Positions 15,916 to 23,980 of a stretch of 27,644 nucleotides of DNA are shown in pieces. Below the pieces are notes generated by a model. That model did not search any database and was not told the origin of the DNA. It worked only from the letters and a program-made list of their open reading frames with translations. Numbering within the stretch: the stretch's first letter is position 1; every line of letters starts with the position of its first letter. The position numbers were made by a program, and so were the translations under genes. The stretch comes from Firmicutes bacterium CAG:534. GTDB lineage: Bacteria; Bacillota; Clostridia; Lachnospirales; Lachnospiraceae. Where the stretch lies: the NCBI GenBank assembly GCA_000436115.1, contig FR894564.1, forward strand, positions 43,755 to 71,398. The letters run 5' to 3'.

Positions 15916-16682
15916 AAATAACGAACCTCCATTAATGCAAGTCCCTTAGCAGGCGCCAGCTCCCCGGCCATTTCCCTGTTTCCGGAGTCCAGGATTTCTG
16001 CTAACTCTTCGGGTTTTCTCCTATGCATCCCCACCTCAATGAGTGTTCCTGTGATGATCCTTACCATATGATACAAAAAGCCGTTCCCTTTATAGGTAAG
16101 CAGGATCTCGTCCTCTGCCAGATGGCCTGCGGCCGAAAGGCTCTTTTTCTGTTCGATCCTGATCTCTTCTATGGTTCTGACCGTAGATTTTTTGCTCCGT
16201 TTTGCAGAAGTAAACGCTTTAAAATCATGGGTTCCGATTAAAAATGCCGCTGCCCTTCTCATAGCCTCCACATCAAGCTGTGAAGGAATGCAGTGCGCAT
16301 ACCTCCTGTCAAAAACATGGGGCAGCGCAGAGCAGATGATCCGGTAGCAGTAGGTCTTTCCCTTTGCATTTAACCTGCTGTGAAACCGCTCCGGCACCTC
16401 CGTTACCGAAAGCACTCCAATGTCCTCCGGAAGATACCGGTTCATATACTCTAAGATCTCCTCCGGTGTCATCTTTGTATCCGCATGAAAATTTGCCACC
16501 TGCGCAAAGGCATGGACGCCGCTGTCCGTCCTTCCGCTTCCCTGAAGCTCAACGGGCTGTGCGGTCATTTTCGTAAGAAGAGCCTCCAGCTTTCCCTGGA
16601 TCGTATTCTCCGTGCTTTCCTGCCGCTGCCATCCCTGGTATCTTGTCCCCTCATACTGAAGAATGAGCTTAAAATTCCGCAC
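15912..16682 (-). CDS. truA: tRNA pseudouridine(38-40) synthase TruA
   Basis: A 256-residue pseudouridine synthase that modifies positions 38-40 of the tRNA anticodon arm. The catalytic Asp is D53 in GSGRTDSGVHAFAQ. Other family segments are LQYEGTRYQGWQRQ at the start, KGKTYCYRI, FLIGTHDFKAFTSAK and GNGFLYHMVRIITGTLIEVG. Length is normal. The start is GTG, directly next to the TAG stop of the dehydrogenase gene, with GGGAGG 8 bases upstream inside that gene. Its stop overlaps the VanZ start. Confidence 0.96.
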   Translation of the reverse strand: MRNFKLILQYEGTRYQGWQRQESTENTIQGKLEALLTKMTAQPVELQGSGRTDSGVHAFAQVANFHADTKMTPEEILEYMNRYLPEDIGVLSVTEVPERFHSRLNAKGKTYCYRIICSALPHVFDRRYAHCIPSQLDVEAMRRAAAFLIGTHDFKAFTSAKRSKKSTVRTIEEIRIEQKKSLSAAGHLAEDEILLTYKGNGFLYHMVRIITGTLIEVGMHRRKPEELAEILDSGNREMAGELAPAKGLALMEVRYL

Positions 16683-17669
16683 CTAGCGAACCTCCCACTT
16701 ATTTTCTCTGCCCTCTGCATAGCACTTACAGCCAAGCAGGGAATCTCTTACCACTGTGTCCACATAATCATCCGTATAAAATGCCATGTGATGGCTTACC
16801 GTTACATTGGGAAAGCCCCTTAGGATCGCCAGGTCTCTGTTATTTAGTATATCTGATTTATGGTCATAATAATACAATCCAAATTCATTTTCCACAACAT
16901 CCAGGCCTGCTCCGCCGATCTTGCCGCTTTCAATGCCGTCTATCAGCGCCTTTGTGTCTATGAGGCCGCCCCGGGCCGTATTGACGATCATCACACCGTC
17001 CTTCATGGACGCAATGGCCTTTGCATCGATCATATGATAATTATCCTCTGTTAAGGGGGCATGCAGGGTGATCACATCTGCCTGCTTCCACATCTCTTCC
17101 AGAGAGACATAGACTGCGCCGCTCTTTTTCACCTCTTCATTTTCATACAGATCATAGGCCAGCCTCTTACAGCCAAACCCGGAAAGATTGGAAAGGACGC
17201 ATCTTCCGATCCTTCCCGTACCGATCACGCCCACTGTCAGATCCTTTAATTCCCTTCCCTGGATCCCGGCAAGCGTATAATCCTGTATCTCTGTTCTCTG
17301 AAGGATCCTCTTCATCCTGCGGATCGTCATAAGAAGCAGCATGGTCGCATAATCTGCCACTCCATGGGGGCCGTAGGGCGCATTGGCAACTGTCATGCCA
17401 AATTCCCTGGCTGCCTCCAAATCAATATGGTCATAGCCGATGGTCCTGGTGGTCACATATCTGACCCCATAGTCTGCAAAGCGCTTTAAAAGCTCCCTGT
17501 CCATTTTTGACGTAATGATGTCAATACATCCGCTTCCCCTGGCAAGCTCTGCATTTTCCAGATTTGGCGCATCAGGGCAGAGAACCAGCTCCAAGGAAAA
17601 CTCCTTTGCATATTTTTCAAATAATACCTTTTCATCAAATGGTCTGCAATTATATACGGTTACTTTCAT
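16683..17669 (-). CDS. D-2-hydroxyacid dehydrogenase, D-lactate dehydrogenase/VanH type
   Basis: A 328-residue NAD-dependent dehydrogenase. The nucleotide-binding motif is GTGRIG at 150-155. The catalytic residues fall at R233 (NTARGGLID), E262 (DVVENEFG) and H294 (VSHHMAFYT), the spacing known for D-lactate dehydrogenases. GYDHIDLEAAREFG and YGPHGVADYATMLLL are further family segments. It would interconvert pyruvate or a related 2-ketoacid with the D-hydroxyacid; the exact substrate is not certain. GAGGA precedes the ATG. It lies 18 bases after the permease-like gene and abuts truA. VanH belongs to this family, but there is no resistance cluster here. Confidence 0.9.
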   Translation of the reverse strand: MKVTVYNCRPFDEKVLFEKYAKEFSLELVLCPDAPNLENAELARGSGCIDIITSKMDRELLKRFADYGVRYVTTRTIGYDHIDLEAAREFGMTVANAPYGPHGVADYATMLLLMTIRRMKRILQRTEIQDYTLAGIQGRELKDLTVGVIGTGRIGRCVLSNLSGFGCKRLAYDLYENEEVKKSGAVYVSLEEMWKQADVITLHAPLTEDNYHMIDAKAIASMKDGVMIVNTARGGLIDTKALIDGIESGKIGGAGLDVVENEFGLYYYDHKSDILNNRDLAILRGFPNVTVSHHMAFYTDDYVDTVVRDSLLGCKCYAEGRENKWEVR

Positions 17670-17687
17670 GATCTTCCTCTTTTCGCA

Positions 17688-18926
17688 TTATTCTTCATTT
17701 TCATGCTTCTTTTTCCGTCTTTGTCTCCGTTCCTCGATCCTGGCCTCTTCCTGTTCCTTATAAAATCTCACAGGCTCCATATCCTCCTTTGTGAGATGAC
17801 GGAAGTTTCCCACGCTGGCATACAGGATCTTCAGGCTGTTTAAAAAGGTATCAAATACCCCTTCCTCATACATATTAAGGACAATGATCCCCACAGGAAC
17901 CGCTATGATCATTCCCACAACTCCCGCCGCCTTATAGCCCACATACAAAAGCACAAGCGTGGGGATCGGGGATAAGCCCACGGCGTCTCCCACGATCTTC
18001 GGCTGGATCAGCTGTCTTGCAAGCTGTCCCACTCCCCAGATGATCAGAAGCCCGATCACCATTTTATAATCTCCGCTGAGGAACTTAATGACCGCCCACG
18101 GGATCAGAACCGTTCCTGTCCCGAAAAAGGGCAGAAGATCCAGAAATGCCACTCCGATAGCAATAAAGAAGGCATAACGGACTCTCAGGATCAAAAAGCC
18201 GATCACTAAAAGCACATACATCCAGAGCTCGATCTTAAGCTGTGCCTTAAAATAACCGCCTACCGCATGGCGGAAGCCTCTTTTGATCATGTTCCATCTG
18301 TCAATGATCGCCTCCGGCATTGCCTTTTCCAGCATCCTGGGAACATATTCCCTGTCAGCCACAAACAGATATGCCGACAAAAGACACATGATCACCCCGA
18401 TGATAATAGAGGGAATATTCTGGGCAAACCGTCCCAGCGCCTCAATGGTAGGGCTGCCAAGCTCTCCCACAAGGCCTCCTAAATATGCCTCAATATTATC
18501 TGTAGCAGTGGCGATCTTATCGCTTATATCAATGGGAAGCAGTCTGGTGACGCCTTCCAGCTTTACGGCGATCTCATCAAAATCCTGCTGGGTTCCCTGC
18601 CACATCTCGGGAATTTCCGCCACAAAATCCACTGTCTCTGTGACCAGCTTAGATCCCACAAAATAGCCTGCAAGGATCACAAGGGCGATCACCGCAATGA
18701 TCACAAAGGCAGATCCCGCTTTCCGTCTGATCTTCAGCTTTTTTTCAAAAAAACGTACCAGAGGGCTTGCGATCAGGGCGATGATCCAGCCGATCACAAA
18801 GGGCATAAAATAAATAACGATACGGGGCAGCACAAAAATGCAGAATAACAGCAAAAGCAAAATGATCCCCAGATTGACCAGAACCTTTAAATACGTTTTC
18901 AGACTTGTTCTTCCTTCTCCGTCCAT
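17688..18926 (-). CDS. AI-2E family / YtvI-like membrane protein
   Basis: A 412-residue protein of the AI-2E (PerM) permease family, similar in layout to the sporulation membrane protein YtvI. Hydrophobic segments are seen at LVNLGIILLLLLFCIFVLP, FMPFVIGWIIALIASPLVRF, GSAFVIIAVIALVILAGYFV, IIIGVIMCLLSAYLFVADRE, and again in the C-terminal half with AFLDLLPFFGTGTVLIPWAV, GQLARQLIQPKIVGDAVGLS and VGMIIAVPVGIIVLNM. The tail is highly charged (EEARIEERRQRRKKKHENEE). The DLLPFFGTG and QP-KIVGD elements are family hallmarks. The start overlaps the end of ysxC by 28 bases, with GGAAGGGAAG just upstream. Transport substrate is unknown, and a sporulation role is possible by family only. Confidence 0.87.
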   Translation of the reverse strand: MDGEGRTSLKTYLKVLVNLGIILLLLLFCIFVLPRIVIYFMPFVIGWIIALIASPLVRFFEKKLKIRRKAGSAFVIIAVIALVILAGYFVGSKLVTETVDFVAEIPEMWQGTQQDFDEIAVKLEGVTRLLPIDISDKIATATDNIEAYLGGLVGELGSPTIEALGRFAQNIPSIIIGVIMCLLSAYLFVADREYVPRMLEKAMPEAIIDRWNMIKRGFRHAVGGYFKAQLKIELWMYVLLVIGFLILRVRYAFFIAIGVAFLDLLPFFGTGTVLIPWAVIKFLSGDYKMVIGLLIIWGVGQLARQLIQPKIVGDAVGLSPIPTLVLLYVGYKAAGVVGMIIAVPVGIIVLNMYEEGVFDTFLNSLKILYASVGNFRHLTKEDMEPVRFYKEQEEARIEERRQRRKKKHENEE

Positions 18927-19528
18927 TTATCTTCCCTTCCTTCTTCTTCAAGGTAGGCATCTAACAGCTCGTATATTTCCTCTCTTCCCTGCTTCGTCAC
19001 TGCGGAGTAGGGAATGATCAGGGTTTCCTTCTGAGCATGAAGCTCGTCCCTTATGAGCTTTACCTGCTTCATTATCTGGCTTCTGTTTATCTTGTCAAGC
19101 TTCGTGGCAATAATAATGGGAGCATATCCCTGGCGGCCGATCCACTCATACATCAATCTGTCATTGGCAGAAGGAGCATGACGGATATCGATCAGCAGAA
19201 ATACTGCCCGCAGCTTCTTTGACTTGTGGAGATAATCCTCGATCATCTTTCCCCACTTTGCTTTTTCCTGCTCGTTTGCCTTGGCATACCCATACCCGGG
19301 CAGATCCACAAAGTAAAGCTGGTCGTTTACATTATAAAAGTTGATGGTCTGGGTTTTCCCCGGCTGCGCACTGGTTCTTGCAAGAGCCTTACGGTTCATC
19401 AGTCCATTGATCAGGGAAGATTTCCCTACGTTACTTTTGCCTGCGAACGCCACCTCCATAAGGGCATTGTCCGGAAGCTTGCTGGTGATCCCGCATACGG
19501 TTTCCAAACTTACGTTTTTAATAACCAT
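18899..19528 (-). CDS. ysxC: Ribosome biogenesis GTPase YsxC/YihA (EngB)
   Basis: A 209-residue P-loop GTPase needed for 50S subunit assembly. The Walker A motif is GKSNVGKSS at about 30-38, switch regions include GKTQTINFYNV, G3 is DLPGYGYAK, and G4 is ATKLDK with SAVTKQG as G5. The start MVIKNVSLETV matches the family and has GAGGAG 5 bases upstream. A longer frame reaching 28 codons further is not real: its extra codons come from the repeated-arm element described separately. The gene follows lon by 91 bases, the order known from Bacillus (lonA-ysxC). Confidence 0.95.
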   Translation of the reverse strand: MVIKNVSLETVCGITSKLPDNALMEVAFAGKSNVGKSSLINGLMNRKALARTSAQPGKTQTINFYNVNDQLYFVDLPGYGYAKANEQEKAKWGKMIEDYLHKSKKLRAVFLLIDIRHAPSANDRLMYEWIGRQGYAPIIIATKLDKINRSQIMKQVKLIRDELHAQKETLIIPYSAVTKQGREEIYELLDAYLEEEGREDKWTEKEEQV

Positions 19529-19542
19529 TTTTCTCCTCATTT

Positions 19543-19602
19543 CTGCGCACGCTTTTTGCACATACCGAGTTTGTGTCAAAGTGTGCGCAGACACAAATCT
19601 CG
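19543..19602 (-). repeat. Interlocking inverted repeats (pseudoknot-like) between lon and ysxC
   Basis: One inverted repeat pairs 19566-19577 (CGAGTTTGTGTC) with 19590-19602 (GACACAAA, one bulged base, CTCG), giving 12 base pairs with a 12-base loop. The loop (AAAGTGTGCGCAG, 19578-19590) is itself complementary at 12 of 13 positions to 19543-19555 (CTGCGCACGCTTT). The loop therefore can pair outside its own hairpin, as in a pseudoknot or a pair of exclusive folds. The element ends 14 bases before the ysxC start codon. Confidence 0.6.
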
Positions 19603-19619
19603 CGATTTTCATCCTTTAT

Positions 19620-21980
19620 TTAATCTGCTACAAGGGCATGGCGCAAAACCTCTTTCATGTCCTTCACATAAGTGATCGTCATGCCGTCCTTTATCTCATC
19701 TGAAATTTCTTCCACGTCCTTTTTGTTCTCAAAAGGCACAAGCACTTCCTTCAGTCCCGCCATTTTTGCTGCAAGCAGTTTCTCCTTCAGGCCTCCAATG
19801 GGAAGCGCCCTGCCCCTCAGGGTGATCTCCCCTGTCATAGCCAGATCGCTTCTGACCTTCTTTCCGGTGATCGCCGAAAAAAGCGCTGTAGCCATGGTAA
19901 TTCCTGCGGAAGGGCCGTCCTTTGGAACCGCTCCCTCAGGAATATGAATATGAAAATCATTTTCCTTAAAGACTTCCGGCAGAATGCCGTGTTCTGTCCC
20001 GATCGAACGGATATAGCTGATGCCGATCATGGCAGATTCCTTCATCACATCTCCCATTTGGCCGGTCAGTTCGACCTCGCCCTTTCCCGGCATCATGCTG
20101 ACCTCGATCTGGAGGGTGTCTCCTCCTACGCTTGTCCAGGCAAGTCCCCGCACAATTCCCACCTGAGGCTCCTTATTTGCTTTATTCAGTGAGTATTTCC
20201 GTTTGCCCAGGTAATCCTCCAGGTTAGAGGCTGTGACCTTGATCTGTCCTGCCTCCTGTCCTTCCTGCTTTTTCTCCAGGATCTGTCTTGCACTCTTGCG
20301 GCATACATCCCCGATCTTGCGCTCTAACTCCCTGACTCCTGCCTCCCTGGTATAATAGGAGATCATACTCTTCAAAGCGCTGTCATTAATGGAAAGCATC
20401 TTTTTGGTAAGGCCGTTTTTCTGAAGCTGTCCCGGGAGAAGATGCTCCTTGGCAATATAAAATTTTTCATTTTCCGTATAGCTGTTGATCTCAATGATCT
20501 CCATACGGTCAAGAAGCGGCCGTGGAATGGTCTGCGTAGTATTGGCTGTGGCCAGGAAAAGCACCTCTGAAAGGTCGATGGGAATCTCCACATAATGATC
20601 CCGGAACCTGCTGTTCTGCTCCCCGTCTAACACCTCTAGGAGTGCAGAAAAGGTGTCTCCCTTGTAATCATTGCTCACCTTATCGATTTCGTCAAGTAAC
20701 ATCAGTGGATTTTTTACCCCTGCCTGACGAAGTCCTGTTACGATCCGGCCCGGCATTGCGCCTACATAGGTCTTTCTGTGGCCTCTGATCTCTGCCTCGT
20801 CCCTGACTCCTCCCAGACAGATCCTGACATACTGCTTATCCAGCGCTCTGGCAACGCTCTTTGCAATGGAGGTCTTTCCGGTTCCGGGAGGGCCGACCAG
20901 ACAGATAATGGGGCTGTCTCCCTTCTGGGTCAGACATCTGACTGCCAAAAATTCCAGAATTCTTTCCTTCACCCTGCTAAGGCCGTAATGATCCTTCTCC
21001 AAAATATCTCTGGTCTTTTGCATGCTTTCACTGTCTGCTGAGGCCTTGTCCCAGGGCAGCTCCAGAAGGGTTTCAATATAGCCTCTCTCCACAGCGCTTT
21101 CCGAGCTGCTTCCCGAAAGGCTCTTAAATCTCCCGATCTCTTTTTTGATCTTTGCCTTCACTTCCTCGCTTGCCTGCAGCTTGGAAAGCGCTTCCTCAAA
21201 CTGATCGGCATCAGAAAAGCTTCCCTCATCTCCCAGCTCTTCCTTAATATATCTGAGTTGTTCCCTGAGCAGGTACTCCTTCTGGTTCTTCTCCACCCTT
21301 CCCTTGATCTTCTGTGCAAGCTCTTCCCTTGCCACAGCGATCTCGATCTCCCGCTGCAGATGGACGCACAAAAGCTCATAGCGTTTTTTGACCTCAATGG
21401 TTTCCAGAGCCTGCTGCTTCTTTTCGTAGTCTGTGGGCAGGTTCATGGCAATCTGGTCAAGGAGCCTGCCGAGGCTTTTCATGTTTGCGTATCTCTGCAT
21501 GGCGTTTTTGTCCAGCTTGGGATAGTGCACGGCAAACTGCGCAAAAAGCTCCTTCACCTGACGAAGCATGGCCTCCTGTAAAACCTGCTCCTCCTCCGAT
21601 AATTCTTCCTCTTCCGGTATGACCTGAACCCTAGCCTCTAAAAACTTTGTATTTTCTTCGTTGATCTCTAATAGCTTTCCTCTGTACCGGCTCTCCACCA
21701 GCACCCGCACTACCTGTCCGGGAAGCTTAGTGATCTGCTTTACCTGCGCCGTAGTGCCGATCCGGCAAAGCTGCTCCGGCTTTGGCTTCTCCACATCCGG
21801 ATCCTTCTGGACCGTCAAAAACAGCGTCCCTCCGCGCACCATGGCAAATTCCAGGGCTCTGATGGACGCCTCCCGGTTCAGATCAAAGTGGATGATCGTA
21901 TCAGGAAGGATCGCCATTCCTCTTAAAGGGATTACAGGGAGGGTCATATCCTGCTGTGTGTTTATTTCATTTTCACTCAT
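19620..21980 (-). CDS. lon: ATP-dependent protease La (Lon)
   Basis: A 786-residue LonA-type protease that degrades misfolded and regulatory proteins in the cytoplasm. The N-terminal substrate-binding domain (LPVIPLRGMAILPDTIIHFD onward) is followed by a coiled-coil linker, the AAA+ module with GPPGTGKTS (about 360-368) and LLDEIDKV, and the protease domain with catalytic Ser in PKDGPSAG (about 690) and Lys in GGLKEKLLAA (about 732). Length is normal. Its ATG has GGAG 11 bases upstream, a rather long spacer. A terminator hairpin sits 33 bases before its start, between it and clpX. Confidence 0.97.
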   Translation of the reverse strand: MSENEINTQQDMTLPVIPLRGMAILPDTIIHFDLNREASIRALEFAMVRGGTLFLTVQKDPDVEKPKPEQLCRIGTTAQVKQITKLPGQVVRVLVESRYRGKLLEINEENTKFLEARVQVIPEEEELSEEEQVLQEAMLRQVKELFAQFAVHYPKLDKNAMQRYANMKSLGRLLDQIAMNLPTDYEKKQQALETIEVKKRYELLCVHLQREIEIAVAREELAQKIKGRVEKNQKEYLLREQLRYIKEELGDEGSFSDADQFEEALSKLQASEEVKAKIKKEIGRFKSLSGSSSESAVERGYIETLLELPWDKASADSESMQKTRDILEKDHYGLSRVKERILEFLAVRCLTQKGDSPIICLVGPPGTGKTSIAKSVARALDKQYVRICLGGVRDEAEIRGHRKTYVGAMPGRIVTGLRQAGVKNPLMLLDEIDKVSNDYKGDTFSALLEVLDGEQNSRFRDHYVEIPIDLSEVLFLATANTTQTIPRPLLDRMEIIEINSYTENEKFYIAKEHLLPGQLQKNGLTKKMLSINDSALKSMISYYTREAGVRELERKIGDVCRKSARQILEKKQEGQEAGQIKVTASNLEDYLGKRKYSLNKANKEPQVGIVRGLAWTSVGGDTLQIEVSMMPGKGEVELTGQMGDVMKESAMIGISYIRSIGTEHGILPEVFKENDFHIHIPEGAVPKDGPSAGITMATALFSAITGKKVRSDLAMTGEITLRGRALPIGGLKEKLLAAKMAGLKEVLVPFENKKDVEEISDEIKDGMTITYVKDMKEVLRHALVAD

Positions 21981-22013
21981 ACTGTCTGTCTCTCCATCCT
22001 TTTATCTGATACA

Positions 22014-22041
22014 CAAAATGCCGCCCCTTGGCGGCATTTTG
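22014..22041 (-). terminator. Terminator hairpin between clpX and lon
   Basis: Perfect 12-bp arms (CAAAATGCCGCC and GGCGGCATTTTG) with a 4-base loop, ending in a short T-run. It is symmetrical and could work on either strand. No independent promoter for lon was seen in the 33 bases that follow, so some read-through is likely. Confidence 0.75.
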
Positions 22042-22053
22042 CAATGGTATCTC

Positions 22054-23307
22054 TTATCTTGCTTTACGCATAACTTCCCGATGGATCAGCAAAGGCTCAC
22101 TGGTACCTTCTACCGCACCCTTAGTAATAACGCATTCTTTAATTGTCTCATCAGAAGGGATCTTGAACATCACATCCATCATGACCTTTTCCATGATAGA
22201 GCGAAGTCCTCTTGCCCCTGTTTTACGTTCAAACGCCTGCTTTGCAATGGTTTCCACCGCATCCTTTTCAAAGGTAAGCTTTACATTGTCAAAGCTGAAC
22301 AATTTTTGATACTGCTTGATCAGTGCGCTCTTAGGCTCTGACAGGATCCTTACAAGCGCCTGCTCATCCAGTCCCTTTAAGGAAACACAGATAGGCACAC
22401 GGCCCACAAATTCCGGGATCAAGCCAAACTTCACCAGATCCTGGGGTGTAACCTCTGCAAGCAGTTCACTGATCTCCCGATCATTCTTGCTGGCAATCTC
22501 TGCATCAAATCCGATGGAATTACGATTTAACCTGTTTTCCACGATCTTTTCCAGGCCGTCAAAGGCTCCGCCGCAGATAAACAGAATATTGGACGTATCG
22601 ATCTGAATCAGCTCCTGATGGGGATGCTTCCTGCCTCCCTGAGGCGGTACGCTTGCAACCGTTCCTTCCACGATCTTCAAAAGGGCCTGCTGTACGCCTT
22701 CTCCGGAAACATCTCTGGTAATGGACACGTTTTCACTCTTCTTGGTGATCTTGTCAATTTCATCGATATATACGATCCCAAGCTGGGCCCGCTCCACATC
22801 ATACTCTGCCGCCTGGATCAGCTTCAGAAGAATGTTTTCCACATCCTCGCCTACATAGCCTGCTTCTGTCAGGGTTGTGGCATCTGCAATGGCAAAGGGC
22901 ACATTAATGATCTTTGCCAGTGTCTGCGCCAGATAGGTCTTACCGGAGCCGGTAGGCCCCAGCATGATGATATTGCTCTTTTGAAGCTCCACATCATCTA
23001 TATCCTTTGGCGCCGTTACACGCTTATAATGATTATATACGGCCACGGAAAGAACCTTTTTCGCTTCGTCCTGTCCAATCACATAATCATCCAGAAAGTT
23101 TTTGATCTCAATGGGTTTTAAGAGGTTGATGTCAAGTTCTTCTTCCTTTTCCTCTTCCTCGTATTCTTCCTCCACGATGTCTGCGCAGATCTCCACGCAC
23201 TCATCACAGATATAAACCCCCGCCGGACCTGCGATCAGCTTTTTCACCTGATCCTGTGTTTTATTACAAAAAGAACACCTGATGTTGTCGGAATTCTTTC
23301 CTGCCAT
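22054..23307 (-). CDS. clpX: ATP-dependent unfoldase ClpX
   Basis: A 417-residue AAA+ unfoldase that feeds substrates to ClpP. The N-terminal zinc-binding domain has Cys at 11, 14, 34 and 37 (CSFC, CDEC). Walker A is GPTGSGKT near 117-124, Walker B is VYIDEIDKI, and GYVGEDVENILLKLIQAA and the sensor/arginine region in KTGARGLRSIMEK follow. Its ATG shares a base with the clpP stop (TAATG), and GGAGG lies 10 bases before it inside clpP. This coupling fits a ClpXP pair made together. Confidence 0.97.
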   Translation of the reverse strand: MAGKNSDNIRCSFCNKTQDQVKKLIAGPAGVYICDECVEICADIVEEEYEEEEKEEELDINLLKPIEIKNFLDDYVIGQDEAKKVLSVAVYNHYKRVTAPKDIDDVELQKSNIIMLGPTGSGKTYLAQTLAKIINVPFAIADATTLTEAGYVGEDVENILLKLIQAAEYDVERAQLGIVYIDEIDKITKKSENVSITRDVSGEGVQQALLKIVEGTVASVPPQGGRKHPHQELIQIDTSNILFICGGAFDGLEKIVENRLNRNSIGFDAEIASKNDREISELLAEVTPQDLVKFGLIPEFVGRVPICVSLKGLDEQALVRILSEPKSALIKQYQKLFSFDNVKLTFEKDAVETIAKQAFERKTGARGLRSIMEKVMMDVMFKIPSDETIKECVITKGAVEGTSEPLLIHREVMRKAR

Positions 23308-23903
23308 TACTGCTTATCCTCCGCACGCTTGTATACTACTCTGTCGATCAGACCATAATCCTTTGCTTCCTCGGCAGTCATCCAGTTGTCTCTCTCTGTG
23401 TCTGCCGCTACGATCTCATAATCCTTGCCTGTATTTTCAGCCAGAATCTGATTTAACTTACGCTTGGTCTGTAAAATATGCTTTGCCGTGATCTCGATCT
23501 CTGTTGCCTGACCCTGGGCTCCGCCGGAGGGCTGATGGATCATGATCTCTGCGTTAGGCAGCGCCAGTCTCTTTCCCTTGGTTCCTCCTGCAAGCAGAAA
23601 GGCTCCCATGCTGGCTGCCATTCCCATACAGTAAGTGGAAACATCACACTTTACATACTGCATGGTGTCATAAATCGCCATTCCGGCTGTTACGCTTCCG
23701 CCGGGGCTGTTGATATAAAACTGGATATCCTTCTCCGGATCTTCTGCTTCCAGAAAAAGCATCTGTGCAACGATCAGGCTTGCCGTCACGTCGTTAACCT
23801 CTTCTCCCAGAAAAATGATCCTTTCCTTTAATAATCTTGAATAAATATCATAGGAGCGCTCGCCTCTGCTGGTCTGCTCAATGACATAAGGTACTAAACT
23901 CAT
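23307..23903 (-). CDS. clpP: ATP-dependent Clp protease proteolytic subunit ClpP
   Basis: A 198-residue serine protease subunit that forms the tetradecameric chamber. The catalytic triad falls at S98 (MGMAASMG), H123 (MIHQPSGG) and D172 (DTERD), the same numbering as in Bacillus ClpP. FYINSPGGSVTAGMAIYDTM is the family core. The ATG has GGAGG 7 bases upstream. It follows tig by 77 bases, with a hairpin between, and overlaps clpX by one base. Confidence 0.97.
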   Translation of the reverse strand: MSLVPYVIEQTSRGERSYDIYSRLLKERIIFLGEEVNDVTASLIVAQMLFLEAEDPEKDIQFYINSPGGSVTAGMAIYDTMQYVKCDVSTYCMGMAASMGAFLLAGGTKGKRLALPNAEIMIHQPSGGAQGQATEIEITAKHILQTKRKLNQILAENTGKDYEIVAADTERDNWMTAEEAKDYGLIDRVVYKRAEDKQ

Positions 23904-23935
23904 GCTGCATCCTCCGTTCTGCTTCTGATAAAGAG

Positions 23936-23959
23936 TTCCTGCAGATTACTCTGCAGGAA
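23936..23959 (-). terminator. Terminator-like or processing hairpin between tig and clpP
   Basis: Perfect 10-bp arms (TTCCTGCAGA and TCTGCAGGAA) with a 4-base loop. The following sequence on the minus strand is CTCTTTATC, a poor U-run, so it may be an attenuator or RNA-processing site that sets the ratio of tig to clpPX message instead of a full stop. Confidence 0.5.
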
Positions 23960-23980
23960 TCCCTCATAATTGCTTTATGT

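Noticed and set aside
15433..17669. A glycopeptide resistance cluster
   Set aside because: Only a VanH-like dehydrogenase and a VanZ-like protein are present; there is no D-Ala-D-Lac ligase, VanX, or VanRS.
19529..19612. An extended YsxC start 28 codons upstream
   Set aside because: The extra codons fall in the interlocking repeat, whereas the ATG at 19528 has an ideal ribosome binding site and matches the family.
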